Origin: Acanthosepion esculentum
Taxonomy: Eukaryota; Mollusca; Cephalopoda; Sepiida; Sepiidae
Assembly: GCA_964036315.1 (NCBI GenBank)
Contig: OZ038478.1
Coordinates: 139,666,360-139,730,359, forward strand
Direction: 5' to 3'
Length of the DNA: 64,000 bases
Both the position numbers and the translations under genes were made by a program. Positions 46,040-57,549 of the stretch are shown piece by piece. The notes below the pieces were generated by a model. That model ran no database searches. It saw only the letters and a program-made list of their open reading frames with translations, and was not told where the DNA came from. Within the stretch, counting starts at the first letter, position 1. Every line of letters starts with the position of its first letter.

Positions 46040-46525
46040 AATAGTGTCACACCTTCGTTAGATATCGAATATCCCAATCATGCTATTTCTTTAGTGTTAT
46101 GCACACATTTTTTCCGTGAATTGTTAATCCATAATTATTTAATTTATTCAATACCATACTGGTTTTCCATTTTAATTCTTCGTCGTTAATGGCACCCACA
46201 CAAATGTCATCCTGGTAGCATATTGTATTCTTATCGCTACCAATAACTTGCTCTATATCCCTTTGAAGAATCGCACTTGAGGTTCTATTTCCCTACGGCA
46301 TTCGTTCCCATCTTAATCAGCCTATTGGCGCGTTTATTGTTACTTCTTTCAAGTCTTCGTCAGTAGGTCGCTATGCCGACTTTAGATTAATTTCAGAGAA
46401 TGTTTTCATAACCGCAAGGGAGTTCAAATGCCATTCTACATTGGGGAGAGGATATTATTTTTAGTCACCACAAATTTGTAGATCCCTATGCTTCTTTCTT
46501 AAAATGACTAAAGATTAGACCCATT
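46040..46525 (-). pseudogene. Ty3/Gypsy element I: reverse transcriptase
   Basis: The minus strand reads ICGD (broken), FSEINLKSA, TDEDLKEVTINAPIG, LRWERMP, GNRTSSAILQRDIEQVIG, and the catalytic box YQDDICVGA at about 46204-46230, then MVLNKLNNYGLTIHGK. These are RT motifs of the Gypsy group in the right order, with stops between them (after NLKSA and RMP). The RNase H domain that should follow is absent or replaced by the insert at 44226-45990. Confidence 0.7.
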
Positions 46526-46739
46526 ATCTCCCTCCCGGCAGAACACGTTCATATAGATCTTGTTCCGGTAACTATTTTAGTTTTTCCACAACTATTGGTA
46601 GTAGATGGGCTGGCATTTTTCGTGCTTTAAAATAAGAGGAGGAGACATTTTACTTTAATCTTAACTTTGCTTCAGAGTTTAACATTCCAGTTTCTTCTAC
46701 TTTGACTTTGTTTACTAATTTTGTCGAATGTATGCTTAA

Positions 46740-47055
46740 TACATCATTTTTCTATTATACTGTGATTCTTTTCACAGTTTATCACGATAATTGGTAATAC
46801 GGCAAACTTATTTTTATATGCCGTACATTTTTGTTTTTCTCTTAGATGTTAATATCTACAAAAAGTACACCTTACTGTTTTTCCTTTATTGCGTATGTGT
46901 CCATTTCTTCTACCAGATCCGTAACTTTTAATTCTTGTTGCTGAACAAATTCAACACACTGTTCTAGTGACAACTTTCCCAGTTGTAAATGCATTAGAGT
47001 CATTTGCCGATACTCCTCATTTTGAAGGCCGTTTATCAATTTCATTAGTCTGGGA
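46740..47055 (-). pseudogene. Ty3/Gypsy element I: gag C-terminal part
   Basis: The minus strand reads MKLINGLQNEEYRQMTLMHL, LSLEQCVEFVQQQELKVTDL, then a degraded zinc knuckle with CTFC and KC.AY. This is the end of a capsid-like domain followed by nucleocapsid, as in Gypsy gag. Stops occur within it. It is cut on its upstream side by a mariner fragment near 47060. Confidence 0.5.
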
Positions 47056-47059
47056 GTTA

Positions 47060-47345
47060 GGTGGCCAGGTGTAAGGAGTGAGGTTGTCGCAGAAATTTTC
47101 TTTCAGCAGCTACTATCTTGGTCTAGCGACACACTATCTCTTCAAGGCACTTGATGTACGCCTCCATGTTCAGTCTGAGACCATGTGGGAAGAAGATAAT
47201 ATCGCCATCACTAGTGATCACCCCAAACACCTTCGTAATCATCATTAGACTCATCCAACTCTTTCCGAATCCTCTGCACTGTCCTCAGATTGAAACCCGA
47301 ACAATCTAAAATGTTCGTATTGGATTTTCCGGCACGAATGCCAAG
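47060..47345 (-). pseudogene. Mariner/Tc-type transposase, internally deleted fragment
   Basis: The first part resembles a mariner helix-turn-helix (LLGIRAGKSNTNILDCSG, RTVQRIRKELDES). It then passes straight into a catalytic-domain piece, FGVITSDGDIIFFPHGLRLN, MEAYIKCLEEI, where intact relatives have a GHVMPPHFF...GLR.N...YI.VLE block. The region between (more than 100 residues) is missing, so this is a deletion derivative. The DD(34-41)D/E residues are not preserved. Confidence 0.6.
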
Positions 47346-47439
47346 TAGTACAACATGCAGCAATTAAATAAAAATAGCAGTGCATTTTCTGTTTCAAGAA
47401 GTTTATAAATATGATATGAATACAAAAGAGATGAAATGA

Positions 47440-47665
47440 GACTGACCTAAATTATGACATAACTGCTACTCTAATTAAAAGAGAAAAAATCATTGAGGCG
47501 AAAATGTTTAGAAAGTTCTTTAACCGCTAGATCATCCACAGTAAATTTGCGTCTAGTTTCTTACAATCTTTCACAATTCTTGGCAGATCTTCTATTATCA
47601 CAATGCAAGATATTTACTAACAAAGATGATGGAAACAAAAAGGAAAAGAATGTAAATGAAATTGC
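47440..47665 (+). pseudogene. Penelope-like GIY-YIG tail, second copy of the 1420-2160 family
   Basis: ATLIKREKIIEAKMFRKFFN on the plus strand aligns with ATLIKKKIHTDES at about 1955. The DNA following it (CTTACAAT, ATTATCACAATG, GATATTTA, ACAAAGATGATGG) matches 2045-2120 in order. Heavily decayed. Confidence 0.5.
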
Positions 47666-48961
47666 TTAGATTATATACTCAAAACATACATTAATTTTTT
47701 AAAGAATGAATTCGCTGCTACAGATTCCTTTTATTCAATTTTCACCAACAAAATAAAATCGACACGTAGAACTTCCTTTACTATTGGGCAACGAATGACT
47801 CCTGTACTCAACGTCTCTAAAATGAGGAATATGGAGCATGTTTGGAAGTGATCGTTTTAAATATTTGCTTGACTCATTACTCCAGTGACACGCTGCGGTC
47901 ATTCTGGGTAATAAATTTTCACTCCTCGTAGTTTCTTTGTATGCTAAGATTAGTAAATATTTATCTTCAAAAATTATATCACATATTTTTGTTAAATTCT
48001 CATATTGTAAAAATGAATTCTTTTGCTAAAATTGTTAATACAAATATCTAAAGTTGAAAAAAACACAAATATTAAGGCTTTCGCTTCATCAATTTGCCAG
48101 ACACTTTATACATTCTTTTACTTTCTTTTTTTCGCATGACATATCCTTTCAGTGCGTGAGCGATTATGGCGCTCCACAACTTCCTGACTTTGTTATATAA
48201 GTAACTTATCTCTTTACTACCGCATTTATCCATTCTTTTGCCACCCACCCACTAACTTTTCAAGACGTTTATTAGCGGTTTCTTTTTAGATTCTCCTGAC
48301 TTCAAAACGTCTTGTGAGTTCGAAATTTTACAAGATTTATTTCTCGTGTTTTCAGTCCTCTTTACACCATCTTTAGCAGTGTTTTGCGTGAAGTTCCAAT
48401 TCTCCCAAAAATGTCGCCGTTGTTCTCATGCCCATAGTGTTTTCTGCATTCGTCAGTAGAATCTTATTATTGTCGCATAAAGCCTCTTGTTCACGTGTGA
48501 GGAGATTGTTCAGCATTGACTGGCATATAGGAAATTAGCTATTACATAGCGGCCCGGCACTTTTTTCTTTTTTTTCTAAGTATATTTTCCAACCTCTTAA
48601 TATTTTACTTAGAGTCTGAAAGACATTGTCCAGTCTTTCTATGCGCTTTTGGATTTCAGTGTGAAACGCTTTTTATCTATCTTTCCTAATTTTATTCAGT
48701 TTCTGTGTTGATCCTCTCTGTATACCGCTGAATATTTATCGATCTTTTCTGTTCTGTTCGAAGAACCATTATATTAAGTCGAGTCAGTAAGAAGAGATTT
48801 TTATATGAAATGGTGTCATTGTGATAAAAATATAAAGAATAGAGAGATCAAGCAACATCATATGATACAAATAATGGTGCACAGATTTAGTTATACTTTA
48901 TCTACATGAAAAATATAACTTATCTTTCTTCTTTTTCATGCGTTTGCTACTTTCATATATG

Positions 48962-48962
<1 letters not shown>
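47666..48962. other. Non-coding AT-rich stretch
   Basis: No gene, tandem repeat or known repeat family was recognised. Confidence 0.45.

Positions 48963-49032
<70 letters not shown>
48963..49032. repeat. (TA)n-(TG)n microsatellite
   Basis: About 19 TA units run into about 15 TG units. Confidence 0.95.
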
Positions 49033-49034
<2 letters not shown>

Positions 49035-49779
49035 GTATGCAGAAAAATAGGAAAGAACACGTTAGGCAAATAATCAAGAGTTCTTTAGTATTTTTGTTTT
49101 TATTTTAAAAAACAGTGCTCCATACAGATGTAGAGCTTATATTACAATATATTTTAAAAAAATATGATTCCTTCGCTACATAAGAGTTCTCATGTTTCAA
49201 AAACGAGAGCCGAGACCCTCAATATAATTATTTAAATTAAGTTGAATTAAGGTGTCACGTCCCGTTTCATCCTAACCAAACATTTAGGAATAAGCTATCT
49301 TGTTGTTTATGCGTGTTTATATGTATGGTCTCTTGCAACATTAATTATTATGGAAACGTTTGGGGGCGGCAATATTGGTTAGGTGGTCGAAGAGTAAGTT
49401 CTTATCTACAGACCCGTCACCTTCGGAAAGTTTGTGTCAGGTTATGGTGGGGTCTTTATTTCAAATCTGATGGTGGCGGTCACCGTCTAGTTAGTTTAAA
49501 GCGAAAGATATTTTATGGCGCTACGGCAGTTCGTTAAATGTCGAGAGGATTCTGTTTTATTATTATCTATTTATTAATCTCTTTATTTATTTGTTTATTC
49601 AGATGGCTATTTCTTATACAAACGTGTTGGACTGGACTACAATTTGTTTATTTGACGACCTCACAGAGGGTTTTTCTATTTAATGATTGGGCTAAGCTTT
49701 TAAGACTTTTATTAAACTATAGAATTTATTTGTTTATCTATTTTTTATGTTAATTATTTAATGCGAAAATTTGTTGATG
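49033..49779. other. 3' flank of the Penelope-like element with terminal-repeat arm
   Basis: A 21-bp sequence at 49372-49392 (ATATTGGTTAGGTGGTCGAA...) recurs inverted at 51390-51410, so the Penelope-like element between them is bounded by pieces of its own terminal repeat. Short frames at 49313-49753 have no recognised motif. Confidence 0.5.
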
Positions 49780-51235
49780 TCGGCCTAAACCGTTAACTTC
49801 TGCCGATCGTATAATAACTTTTCATTATTTAGAAACTTAATGATGTGTAGTTTTTCATGTAGGCATAAAGGGCATGGGTCATTCCAGGTTTTACAAGTTC
49901 TTGTTCTATTTATTATTTCCCATTTTACTTTGTTGTTTTATTCGTTTCTTTTAAATGCAAGAAATATTGGGATAGAGATGTCTGATTTCTATTTTGAATA
50001 TTGTTGAAGGAGCTCTTGTGTTGTCTCCATCTAATTTTAAATTTATTCTTCGTTGACCCAATGTATATCCTATCAGTTTTAGGACTTTCAATGGATGAGA
50101 TAGTGCATTGGTATACCACTGATTTTGTGGGGCATTTATTTTCTAACGGGAAGTCTTTAGGGTTTCTACAATCACATAATTTTTCATTATTTTTGTGTAA
50201 TTGCAGTTTAGGAGTTTTATTGATACTGTCTTGGCATGCGTGTTTTTCCAGGATTTTATTATTATGTTTTTTATGATTATTTCTAGATTTTCAGTGAAGC
50301 TGTAACTTAATTTTAAGGTGTTTTTATTAAAGATCTCGCTATGTTTGCTATTAGTGGGAAAGTGATTTTCAATTAAAGGTAGGAACATATGCCCTAGTTT
50401 AGTGCTGACGATTTGGTTGAACGGAGGGTTATACCATATGATGTTTCTTTTCCTGTTTTTCTTACTATTGGTACTATTGTTTCTATAGCTTATGTCAGCG
50501 CTTTTGTATCTGCTGTTTTTCAGGGCTGTGTTATAAAAATTACTGTGCTGACGGATTATTTCATTATTTGCGGAGTTCATGCTTATTCTTTTCTCTATTG
50601 ATGTGGGTATATGCCTAATTATAGATGGAGGGTGGTTTGACTTAGGGTGTACATACAAGGGATTAGTGTTAGGTTTTCTGTGGGGTGTGTAAATGTTGTT
50701 TATTAAGTCTAGAGTTACGTCGAGGAAGTTTATCCTTTTTAATTTAGTGTTTACTATAGTTTTTAGATTTGGTTTTCCGAATTCACTATAAATTCTCTTT
50801 CTAATTTTATCTGTTTTAAAATTTGTGGAATTCCTTACTACTATGAAACCGTAATCTCTGTATAGCCCGATGTCCTTAATGTCTAATTCACGGTGCACGG
50901 TTAGATTGTACAGTATAAATAGAGCGACAAGGTCCGAATATTCTGCAGAGTCCAGAGATCCCATGGTGATGTCAAAATTGTCATTTGTGTTTTTAATCCA
51001 CTGGTCCCCATTATGGATGAGGACAGATTTCTTGGCACTAAGAATTATGTTTGTTTCTTCCTTAGTTAAGTCCGAATATACTGTAGCAAACTCCAGGGCA
51101 GTTGTGAAGAGGTCTTTCGATATTGACTGGTAGTAATCCACAATATCGAACTGAATTAGGGTGCAATCAGGCTTATTGTCGATGTTGGTAAACCAATTGA
51201 TGACTTCTTTGGTATTCATCCAGAGTGTTAACCCG
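49780..51235 (-). pseudogene. Penelope-like retroelement: RT plus GIY-YIG endonuclease
   Basis: The 358-codon frame at 51219-50143 holds the Penelope-type RT: LIQFDIVDYYQSISKDLF (motif A), FDITMGSLDSAEYSDLVALF (motif B) and IGLYRDYGFIVV (motif C). Motif C normally ends YRDD, and the second catalytic aspartate is Y here. KSNHPPSIIRHIPTSIEKRI follows. After one frameshift near 50165, C...CPTKSVVYQCTIS and RIYIGSTKNKFKIRWRQHKS give the GIY-YIG endonuclease (VYQC, YIG, R..QH), ending with KLLYDRQKL near 49790. The RT N-terminal part is missing, so the copy is 5'-truncated. Such elements use telomerase-related RT. Confidence 0.85.
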
Positions 51236-51239
51236 AGTC

Positions 51240-51565
51240 GTTTTTTTTTTAATTTGGCTAGTGATCCTTTATAGGATTTTTTTTGCTTATCTTTCCTATG
51301 TCGGGTCTAGTTGGGTTTATCATTCTGGTAGTGGGTTTTTCCTCAAAATCTTGTTTGTGGTCAACAAACAAGATTTTGAGGAAACCCCACTTCGACCACC
51401 TAACCAATATGGCCGTCCACAGCCCTAAAAACAGCGGATACAAAAGCGCTGACATAAGCTATAGAAACAAGAGTACCAATAGTAAGAAAAACAGGAAAAG
51501 AAAGATCATATGGTATACCCCTCCGTTCAACCAAATCGTCAGCACTAAACTAGGGCATAAGTTCC
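51240..51565 (+). mobile_element. Inverted piece of the same Penelope-like element with a long hairpin
   Basis: 51421-51560 on the plus strand encodes YKSADISYRNKSTNSKKNRK and WYTPPFNQIVSTKLGH, the same segment as the minus-strand element at about 50398-50520 but inverted. It is preceded by terminal-repeat sequence and by a perfect hairpin with 18-bp arms at 51341-51358 and 51364-51381 around a 5-base centre, extendable with mismatches. Inverted partial copies at the 5' side are common in Penelope insertions. Confidence 0.75.
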
Positions 51566-51569
51566 CACG

Positions 51570-53505
51570 ACACTGACGTTGTGCACAGACTTGTCTTTCG
51601 ACCAGATTCCCGCGTCCACTCCATAAAATGAAGGATAGCGAGCGCTATGCTGCTTCCGATGGTTTTTACAGAGAGGAAGGAAGGACAATCGATAAAGGAC
51701 AGGAGGGAAAACGTAAGTGGCACACACCTCCGCCCTGCCTTCACAGACAACCTCCGTCGACGCTAAGTCTGACAGGCCGCGTCGACCTTTGCTCGTACTT
51801 CAGACCAATTTTTTCCAGCTGGAGGTCGGGTCCAAACCACACTCCAAGAATGTGGAGAGGACCGTCTGTCCAACAGAAGCGGCCCGGAAGATCGACCCAC
51901 TTCCAGGCAGCTAACCGAAAGCCGGACGACTTGTCGCGATTAATTTTGGCCCCTGTCACCTTTTCGTACCGATCAAGCGCCTTCAGTACCGCCTCATTGT
52001 CGCTGCGGCACGGCACAAAAGCTGATACGTCATCGGCGTGTGGTGAAACCGTGGCTCGAGCAACTCCAGGAACAGCGATTCCGCGTAGGGCCGGAATGCA
52101 GGCTCTGTCCCTTAGCCGGCGAAGGAGAGGCTCCAATGCCAAAGCATAGAGTAATGGACAACCCTGATGAACCGACCTAGACAGCGCAAAATCACTCGAC
52201 AGCTCCCCGTTCACCTGCCCCACAGAACTGGTGGAGTGATACATGAGGCTAATCCAGCGACAGAAGTCCGGTTCGAATCCGGCGACCTGCAGGACAGCCG
52301 CAAGATAGCGATGATCTACCTTATCAAATATCTTGTACTGATATAAATTGATCAGCGCGGCGCCATCGTCGTCTTTTACACCCTATATGATCGAGCGGAT
52401 CAGATGCAGGTTGCTCTGACTTGTTCGGACCCTCACAGAACAATTCTGCTCCAGACCCAACAAAGACTCGGCAACTAACTGCAAACGCTCCTGTAGAGTT
52501 TTGGACAAAGTATTTAACTCTATGTTCAGAAGAGTTATGGGCTTGTAATCATCTAAATCCCGCCCAACACATTTGCCCTTTTCCAACAGCGTGATCACAC
52601 CCCTGGAAATATGGTTGGAGATGGACTCCGACCGGAAACAGTTGTTGAACACCACTGTCAAAATCGGGACAGAGATGTGCCACAGCCTCAAGTACATTTC
52701 GTAGGGCAGACCATCAAGTCCCGGAGAATTACGTCTGCAACCTTCTTCAATGTCAAGTGGACTTCGCTCTTCGTGATCTCACCCTCACAGCTAGCCGCTT
52801 CACACGGCAAAAGCCGAGGAAAGTCAGCTAAATAGCTGCGAAACTTCTCCTAACGGAGACCAGGCTCCTTGCTAAACCGGCTCTCGAAATGCCGCCGAAA
52901 CGCCTCGCACATGTCGTCAGTTGCCCGAAGAGTATGCCCCTACGGGGAATTGACCTCACGAATGTAACGATCGGAACCTCGACGTATCTCTTCCCTTCGC
53001 AGATCTGCGCCCATGTTAACAGCTTCGGAAGACATAACCTATGTCTAATTATCTTGGATCATGTAGCGCTCGCTATTCAAACGCTCTAGAGCCTCCCTAG
53101 TTAAGGCTATCTGTAGGGCATCTAGCCTTAAGTGTCTTCATTTTCTCAGCTCTATCTAGGGCGAGCCGTTTGCTGAAATCAGTGGTGATTTAAGTCTCTC
53201 CCACCACTTATTCCCGATAACCGCCTCCACTAACTCCCGCTGCACTAAGCTAGTTAACTGCTCCTGGGTGTCCCGCCTGTCCAGTAAAGACAGATTGAAC
53301 TTCCAGTACACAGCCATTCTAGGCCTATGATCTAACGCCATCCGGGCACAAACGAGATTGTGATCCGAATAGCCTACCCAGTGGAACGTGGGACAATCTA
53401 ATAAGTCTACGTGGGCTCCTCTAACTAACATTCTGTCAAGATAGCTAACCACCTTGTGAAAAGGCCAATTCTGAGCCCACGTCTACATTTTCCCCCCGCG
53501 GTGAT
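51570..53505 (-). pseudogene. LINE E ORF2 fragment
   Basis: From the join at 53505 it reads the second half of the endonuclease (VVSYLDRMLVRGAHVDLLDC, YSDHNLVCAR), the linker, then RT in several frames (VPILTVVFNNCF, DDYKPITLLNIELNT, HQGCPLLYALALEP, and HADD, a changed YADD). KINRDKSSGFRLAAWKW follows in frame, where copies A and C have lost 7 bases. At least five frame breaks are seen. Confidence 0.75.
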
Positions 53506-54300
53506 CGACCCGGTATCTTGGGTTTCACCGGTTTGTCCTGTGCCTCCTTTAGTCGCTCCTGCGGTGGACGCTGCTGATCTGGAGCCTGCCGTTTTTTTGG
53601 GGATGAAGGTTGCGTTTTTCTTGCTTTTCACCACTGTCCACTCCCCCTCCATAGCCTTATCCGATGCTGCTGATATCACTACTGCTGCCTCCGCTTATTT
53701 GTTGCTGTTGTGGTTGTTGTTGCGGTCGTTGTTTTCATCGTCGCTGCCGCAGTCGTTGTTGGCTGGGGTTGAGGTTTCGAAGCCTTACCTGGGCACACTT
53801 TGGATATGTGCCCAGACACTCCGCAATTGCTGCAATACGGCTTACGTCCCTCCATAACCACTAGCATTCGCCTATCACGGCACAACAAACATTTGGGATT
53901 TCCCCAAACGCTTGCCTTGTTAGCGTTACTTGCAAGATTATGTCGCGTGTAGCTATCCCAGTTTTGCTTATAACTTCGGTGACATCTTCTACTAGGCTAT
54001 AGCTGGCAGAAAAGGCCCCTATTCTATCCGTCGAAATATCCACGGGCACCCCATGTACCGTGATTTTGGTACGTCTGGTTCCCATATACTCCGTCTGGAG
54101 TTTTACATTTCCGGTGGTCAGGGTACTTCCGGCTTACTATTTTGTTTCTTGCTCAGTGGCTGGGAGAATGTCCCAAATGGCATTTATTCTCCTAGCCAAG
54201 ACTTTCGGTGCGATGTTTAACTTTTTGAGAGTTACTTCCATCGTTTCCCTGCTGACTCCAATCAATTTCCGACTCTTCACGTCGGAAGTCAGCAGGGAAA
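53506..54300 (-). pseudogene. LINE E ORF1 fragment
   Basis: Pieces in order: ISLLTSDVKSRKLIGVSRET, LNIAPKVLARRINAIWDIL, the RRM-like RTKITVHGVPVDISTDRIGA, the knuckle CSNCGVSGHISKVC, and a threonine-rich stretch, ending in MEGEWTVVKSKK before the deletion join. The N-terminal end is replaced by the microsatellite at 54307. There are frameshifts between the pieces. Confidence 0.7.
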
Positions 54301-54302
54301 TG

Positions 54303-54306
<4 letters not shown>

Positions 54307-54356
<50 letters not shown>
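54307..54356. repeat. (TA)n microsatellite at the E/F junction
   Basis: About 25 TA units lie exactly between ORF1 of copy E and the 3' untranslated region of copy F. Confidence 0.95.
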
Positions 54357-54363
<7 letters not shown>

Positions 54364-54727
54364 ATCCCATGAAACATGAAGTAATGGGGAGGGGAGATGA
54401 ACCCAAAAAAATCAATGTTAGTAAGAACCGTTCACCCCTCAAAATAATAAGAGTGGCAGCCGTATTCTATCGATAGGTAGAATCAAGAAGCACACTCGCA
54501 AATGGAATGGGGAGGGAAAAATAAATGACGGAATGAGGAAATCAAAGGCTGACTCGACCGGAGATGAAAACGGGTATCTAAAAACAAACTGGGGAGATTG
54601 GGAATCTCGACATGAATCATAACAGAAGAAAAAGCCGGGAACAGGCCAGGAACAACACTTGTTCACATTAACTTAACCGGGGGATCCACAGGAATCCGTC
54701 CCGTTTCGCTAAGGGGACTTAAAAAAG

Positions 54728-55368
54728 AGAATCAAGGCTAACCCCGTCCTCATGAACCAGGTTCGCTTCAGTCACCCAGCTACCTGAAGACGGCCAACTA
54801 CGAACCCACGTCCACATCTCCTCCCTCCGATCATCGACTCAGTATCTATCGACGAGCCCAAATTCACCGATCAGATCAACCAGGCTACGATCGCCCGATG
54901 TCTTCCTGTTAGCTCCTCGCCTCCTATCTATATTGGGGTCCAGGACGGCATCCAATCCCCCATTAAGACTAAGCGCGACGAATCAACCAGAAATGGCCCC
55001 AAGTGACGGAAAAAGTCGACACGCCGCTCACTCTGTTCGTTGGGCGCTTAAACCGCAACGAGCCGAAACGAACCACTGCTCACGGCAATATCGGCCTAGA
55101 TCAAGCGGCCCTCCACGCCCACATGAACAAGGTTCACCCTCGCAGGGAACGTTTAACCAACAAGGAACCATCTCTGGCCAGCTGGTCCCCATATGCTGAA
55201 TAGACAACAAAGTCGCTAGACATCACACGAGCATCAGTATCAAAAAGCGTGTTTCCTGGATCGCAGCTACATCCACTGTAAAGGACCTGAGATCACAAAG
55301 CAGGTGGGCATCCTTACCCTGATCTCTCAGGCCCCTCACATTTAAACTGGCTACTTTGATTGACATGG
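54728..55368 (-). pseudogene. LINE F ORF2 remnant: endonuclease half fused to the C-terminal end
   Basis: Endonuclease sequence starts at 55368 (MSIKVASLNVRGLRD by correction) and breaks off at about 54786, just before the VVSYLDR region. The join GGCCGTCTTCAG carries GTCT, which is present at both parental sites (endonuclease CCGTCT and C-terminal AGTCTTC), so the deletion used a short homology. No RT remains. Several frameshifts. Confidence 0.7.
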
Positions 55369-55374
55369 TTTAAG

Positions 55375-57207
55375 CCAGAGTCCCTTAAACGCATACTGGA
55401 CGGAAATCTGCGGGTGACAGGACCCCGACGGATTGTCCCAGTCTCCCAGTAACCAACTCTGTCGTCATCCGACAATCTGGGACAATCCCACCGACGTCCA
55501 TAGGGTAGGTTAATTTAAATGCCCTGTATACAGATGTGTGGAGTAATACGGGGACCCTCCCTGCACAGAAAGTTTTTTCGGCTCCGGTTTACCTATCTCA
55601 AAAACCCTAATATCCGGGAATACATTCTTACATTCATGGAGATAGTACCCCCTGCGTCCCTAACGAAAGTAATGATACCAGGGGCCTGTGGGAAATTCCG
55701 CGGGTCGTCCAGCGACTTGCCTTCCACGGAAGTCAGTTTAAACAGCGGACCGAGTCGGGCTTTTTTATGTGCAGACAAGTCCTTTTCTAGTTCCCTCCTG
55801 TCCACCTTGCAGATCATCTTAGGGCCATTGAAATATTTTTTCTTTTTCTTTTTTTCTCTTTTCTTTATTTGGGTGGGGCGGGGAAGGGTTGGAAGTGTGA
55901 GGTGGGGTAGAAGTGTGAGGTGGGGTGCATATAGAAGCGAAGGAGGAGGTGGAAGGAGGGGAAGACGAAGCACGGGAAGGGGAGGAAGGAAGACTCCTTG
56001 TTTTGGAGATTATAACTGCTCGTTTCGGGGATGCAGGGATGCAGGAGGCATTTGTTCCACCTCCATTTCGCTGTCGGATTGCTGCTGCTTGCTCTTTTCT
56101 TCTTCTTGTTGTTCTAGTTGTCGTTGTTCTTGCTGTTTTTGTTGTAGCTGCTGCTGCTCTTTAGGGGCCTGCTTTATCGGTTGTTTTTCTTTTTCCGGCC
56201 CCTTCTGCCTTTGTGACTGTTTTCCAGGATTTCTCTACTCCTGCCCCTCCTTGGGCATCTCCTGGGGGTTCCGTTGTTTCTGTGGGGTCGATACATCTTG
56301 TTTTGGAGGCGAGGGTGCCTTTTCCTTCCTACATCCCTTCAGCGTCATCCACTCACCATCTGGAGCCTTCTCCTTTGCAGCTACTTCGAGAACTGCTGTT
56401 GTTGCTGCTGGAGTTGTTACCAGTGCCGCTGGTGGGGGTTCTGGAAGCTGAGGGTTCTTGGTGGGACATACCTTTGCCATATGTCCCAAAGTCCCGCACG
56501 ACCAACAATATGGTCTGCGCCGCTCTACGACTACCAACATCCGTCTGTCGCGAGACATTAGAACATTGGGTGTTTCGTTGAACGCCTGTCTGTTTACAGT
56601 CACCTGCAACACCATGTCTCCAGTTGCAATGCCTGATTTACTGGTGATGGAAGTCACCTCTTCTATTGGTCCGTATTTGGAAAAGAATGCTCCCATCCTA
56701 TCCTCGTTACTATTCACGGGCACTCCGTGTGTACAGTAATCATAGGCCGTCTAGTGCCCATGTATTCAGTTTGGAGCCGTAGAGACGGTGTGGTTAATGT
56801 ATTCTCAGCAAGCCTTTTTGCTTCCTGTTCACTTCCCAGTAAAATCTCACACATCGCATGAGATTTTCTCGCCAACACCTTTGGTTTCAATACTAACGCT
56901 TTTCAATGCTTCTTCAATTGTTTCCCTGCTGACCCCAATCAGTTTCTGACTTTTCACGTTGGAGGTCAGCAGGGAAATTATCTTTACATTAACTGCTTCC
57001 AGGGCCTCCGGAATCGTGAGAAATTCATTACCATATATTCATATTTCATAATTCATATTGCTCAAATTTCGGTCTTAACTCATCATAATAAGATGAATCC
57101 TTTTTGGGCCTGTTTTCCGCCCAGGCCGTTTTTTTTTTCTCCGGTGACTTATTTTGCGTAGACACCGTCGTTACACCCAAGTCCGCCATGGTAGTATTTT
57201 CCCCCAT
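55375..57207 (-). pseudogene. LINE F ORF1, frameshifted
   Basis: It starts MGENTTMADLGV at 57207. Recognisable parts: TISLLTSNVKSQKLIGVSRE-like N-terminal region (about 56940), RRM-like region (MPVNSNEDRMGAFFSKYGPI), CCHC knuckle (CWSCGTLGHMAKVC), glutamine-rich linker (about 56080-56200), a KKKKKKY patch, and the conserved end near 55400-55560 (VPVLLHTSVYRAFKLTYPMD by correction). There are at least four frame breaks. Confidence 0.7.
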
Positions 57208-57549
57208 GGCTTAAAATTAAAGTTTCGCCTTAAATGCCTTGTTCTTAAAGAAAAACAAACAAAAATTCCAACAAAATATAAAAGGAAACAAATAAAAAAT
57301 AGAATGTGGAAAATCAAAATTTATACGCACAAAATAAGCAACAATTAAAATAATACGAACACGGAAAATAAAAACTGAATTAAAAACGAGATCAACAAAA
57401 GTTTAAAGAGAGAAAACGTAAACAAATAAAAACAAGTATGCACAAATGCAAAGAAAAAAACTAAGATTTTGAAACTTTCAATAAAATAAAGTAAAAACTT
57501 AAGTTGTATCTAGTAGACTTTGGCTGAAGACAAAATCGTAGCACGACAC

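Larger units (their letters stand above)
51566..54300 (-). mobile_element. Tx1-like LINE copy E, truncated and internally deleted
   Basis: It lacks the 3' part (similarity begins at about 51570, in the ORF2 region after RT) and lacks a central block. The endonuclease N-terminal part and ORF1 C-terminal half are missing, joined at about 53505. The remaining order on the minus strand is ORF1 (N-terminal half with zinc knuckle), partial endonuclease, then RT. Its 5' end is cut by a (TA)n microsatellite. Confidence 0.75.
54361..57510 (-). mobile_element. Tx1-like LINE copy F, lacking the reverse transcriptase
   Basis: On the minus strand: 5' leader (57510-57208), ORF1 (57207-55375), endonuclease N-terminal part (55368-54786), then a jump straight to the last codons of ORF2 (54785-54728) and the 3' untranslated region (54727-54361). 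The final 240 or so bases of the 3' region are missing and replaced by (TA)n. Copies E and F are in the same orientation. Confidence 0.75.

Noticed and set aside
49440..49510. Hammerhead ribozyme in the Penelope 3' flank (CTGATGG...GCGAAAG)
   Set aside because: The bases between CTGATGG and GAAA do not form a contiguous stem II, and the ninth core base is G instead of A.
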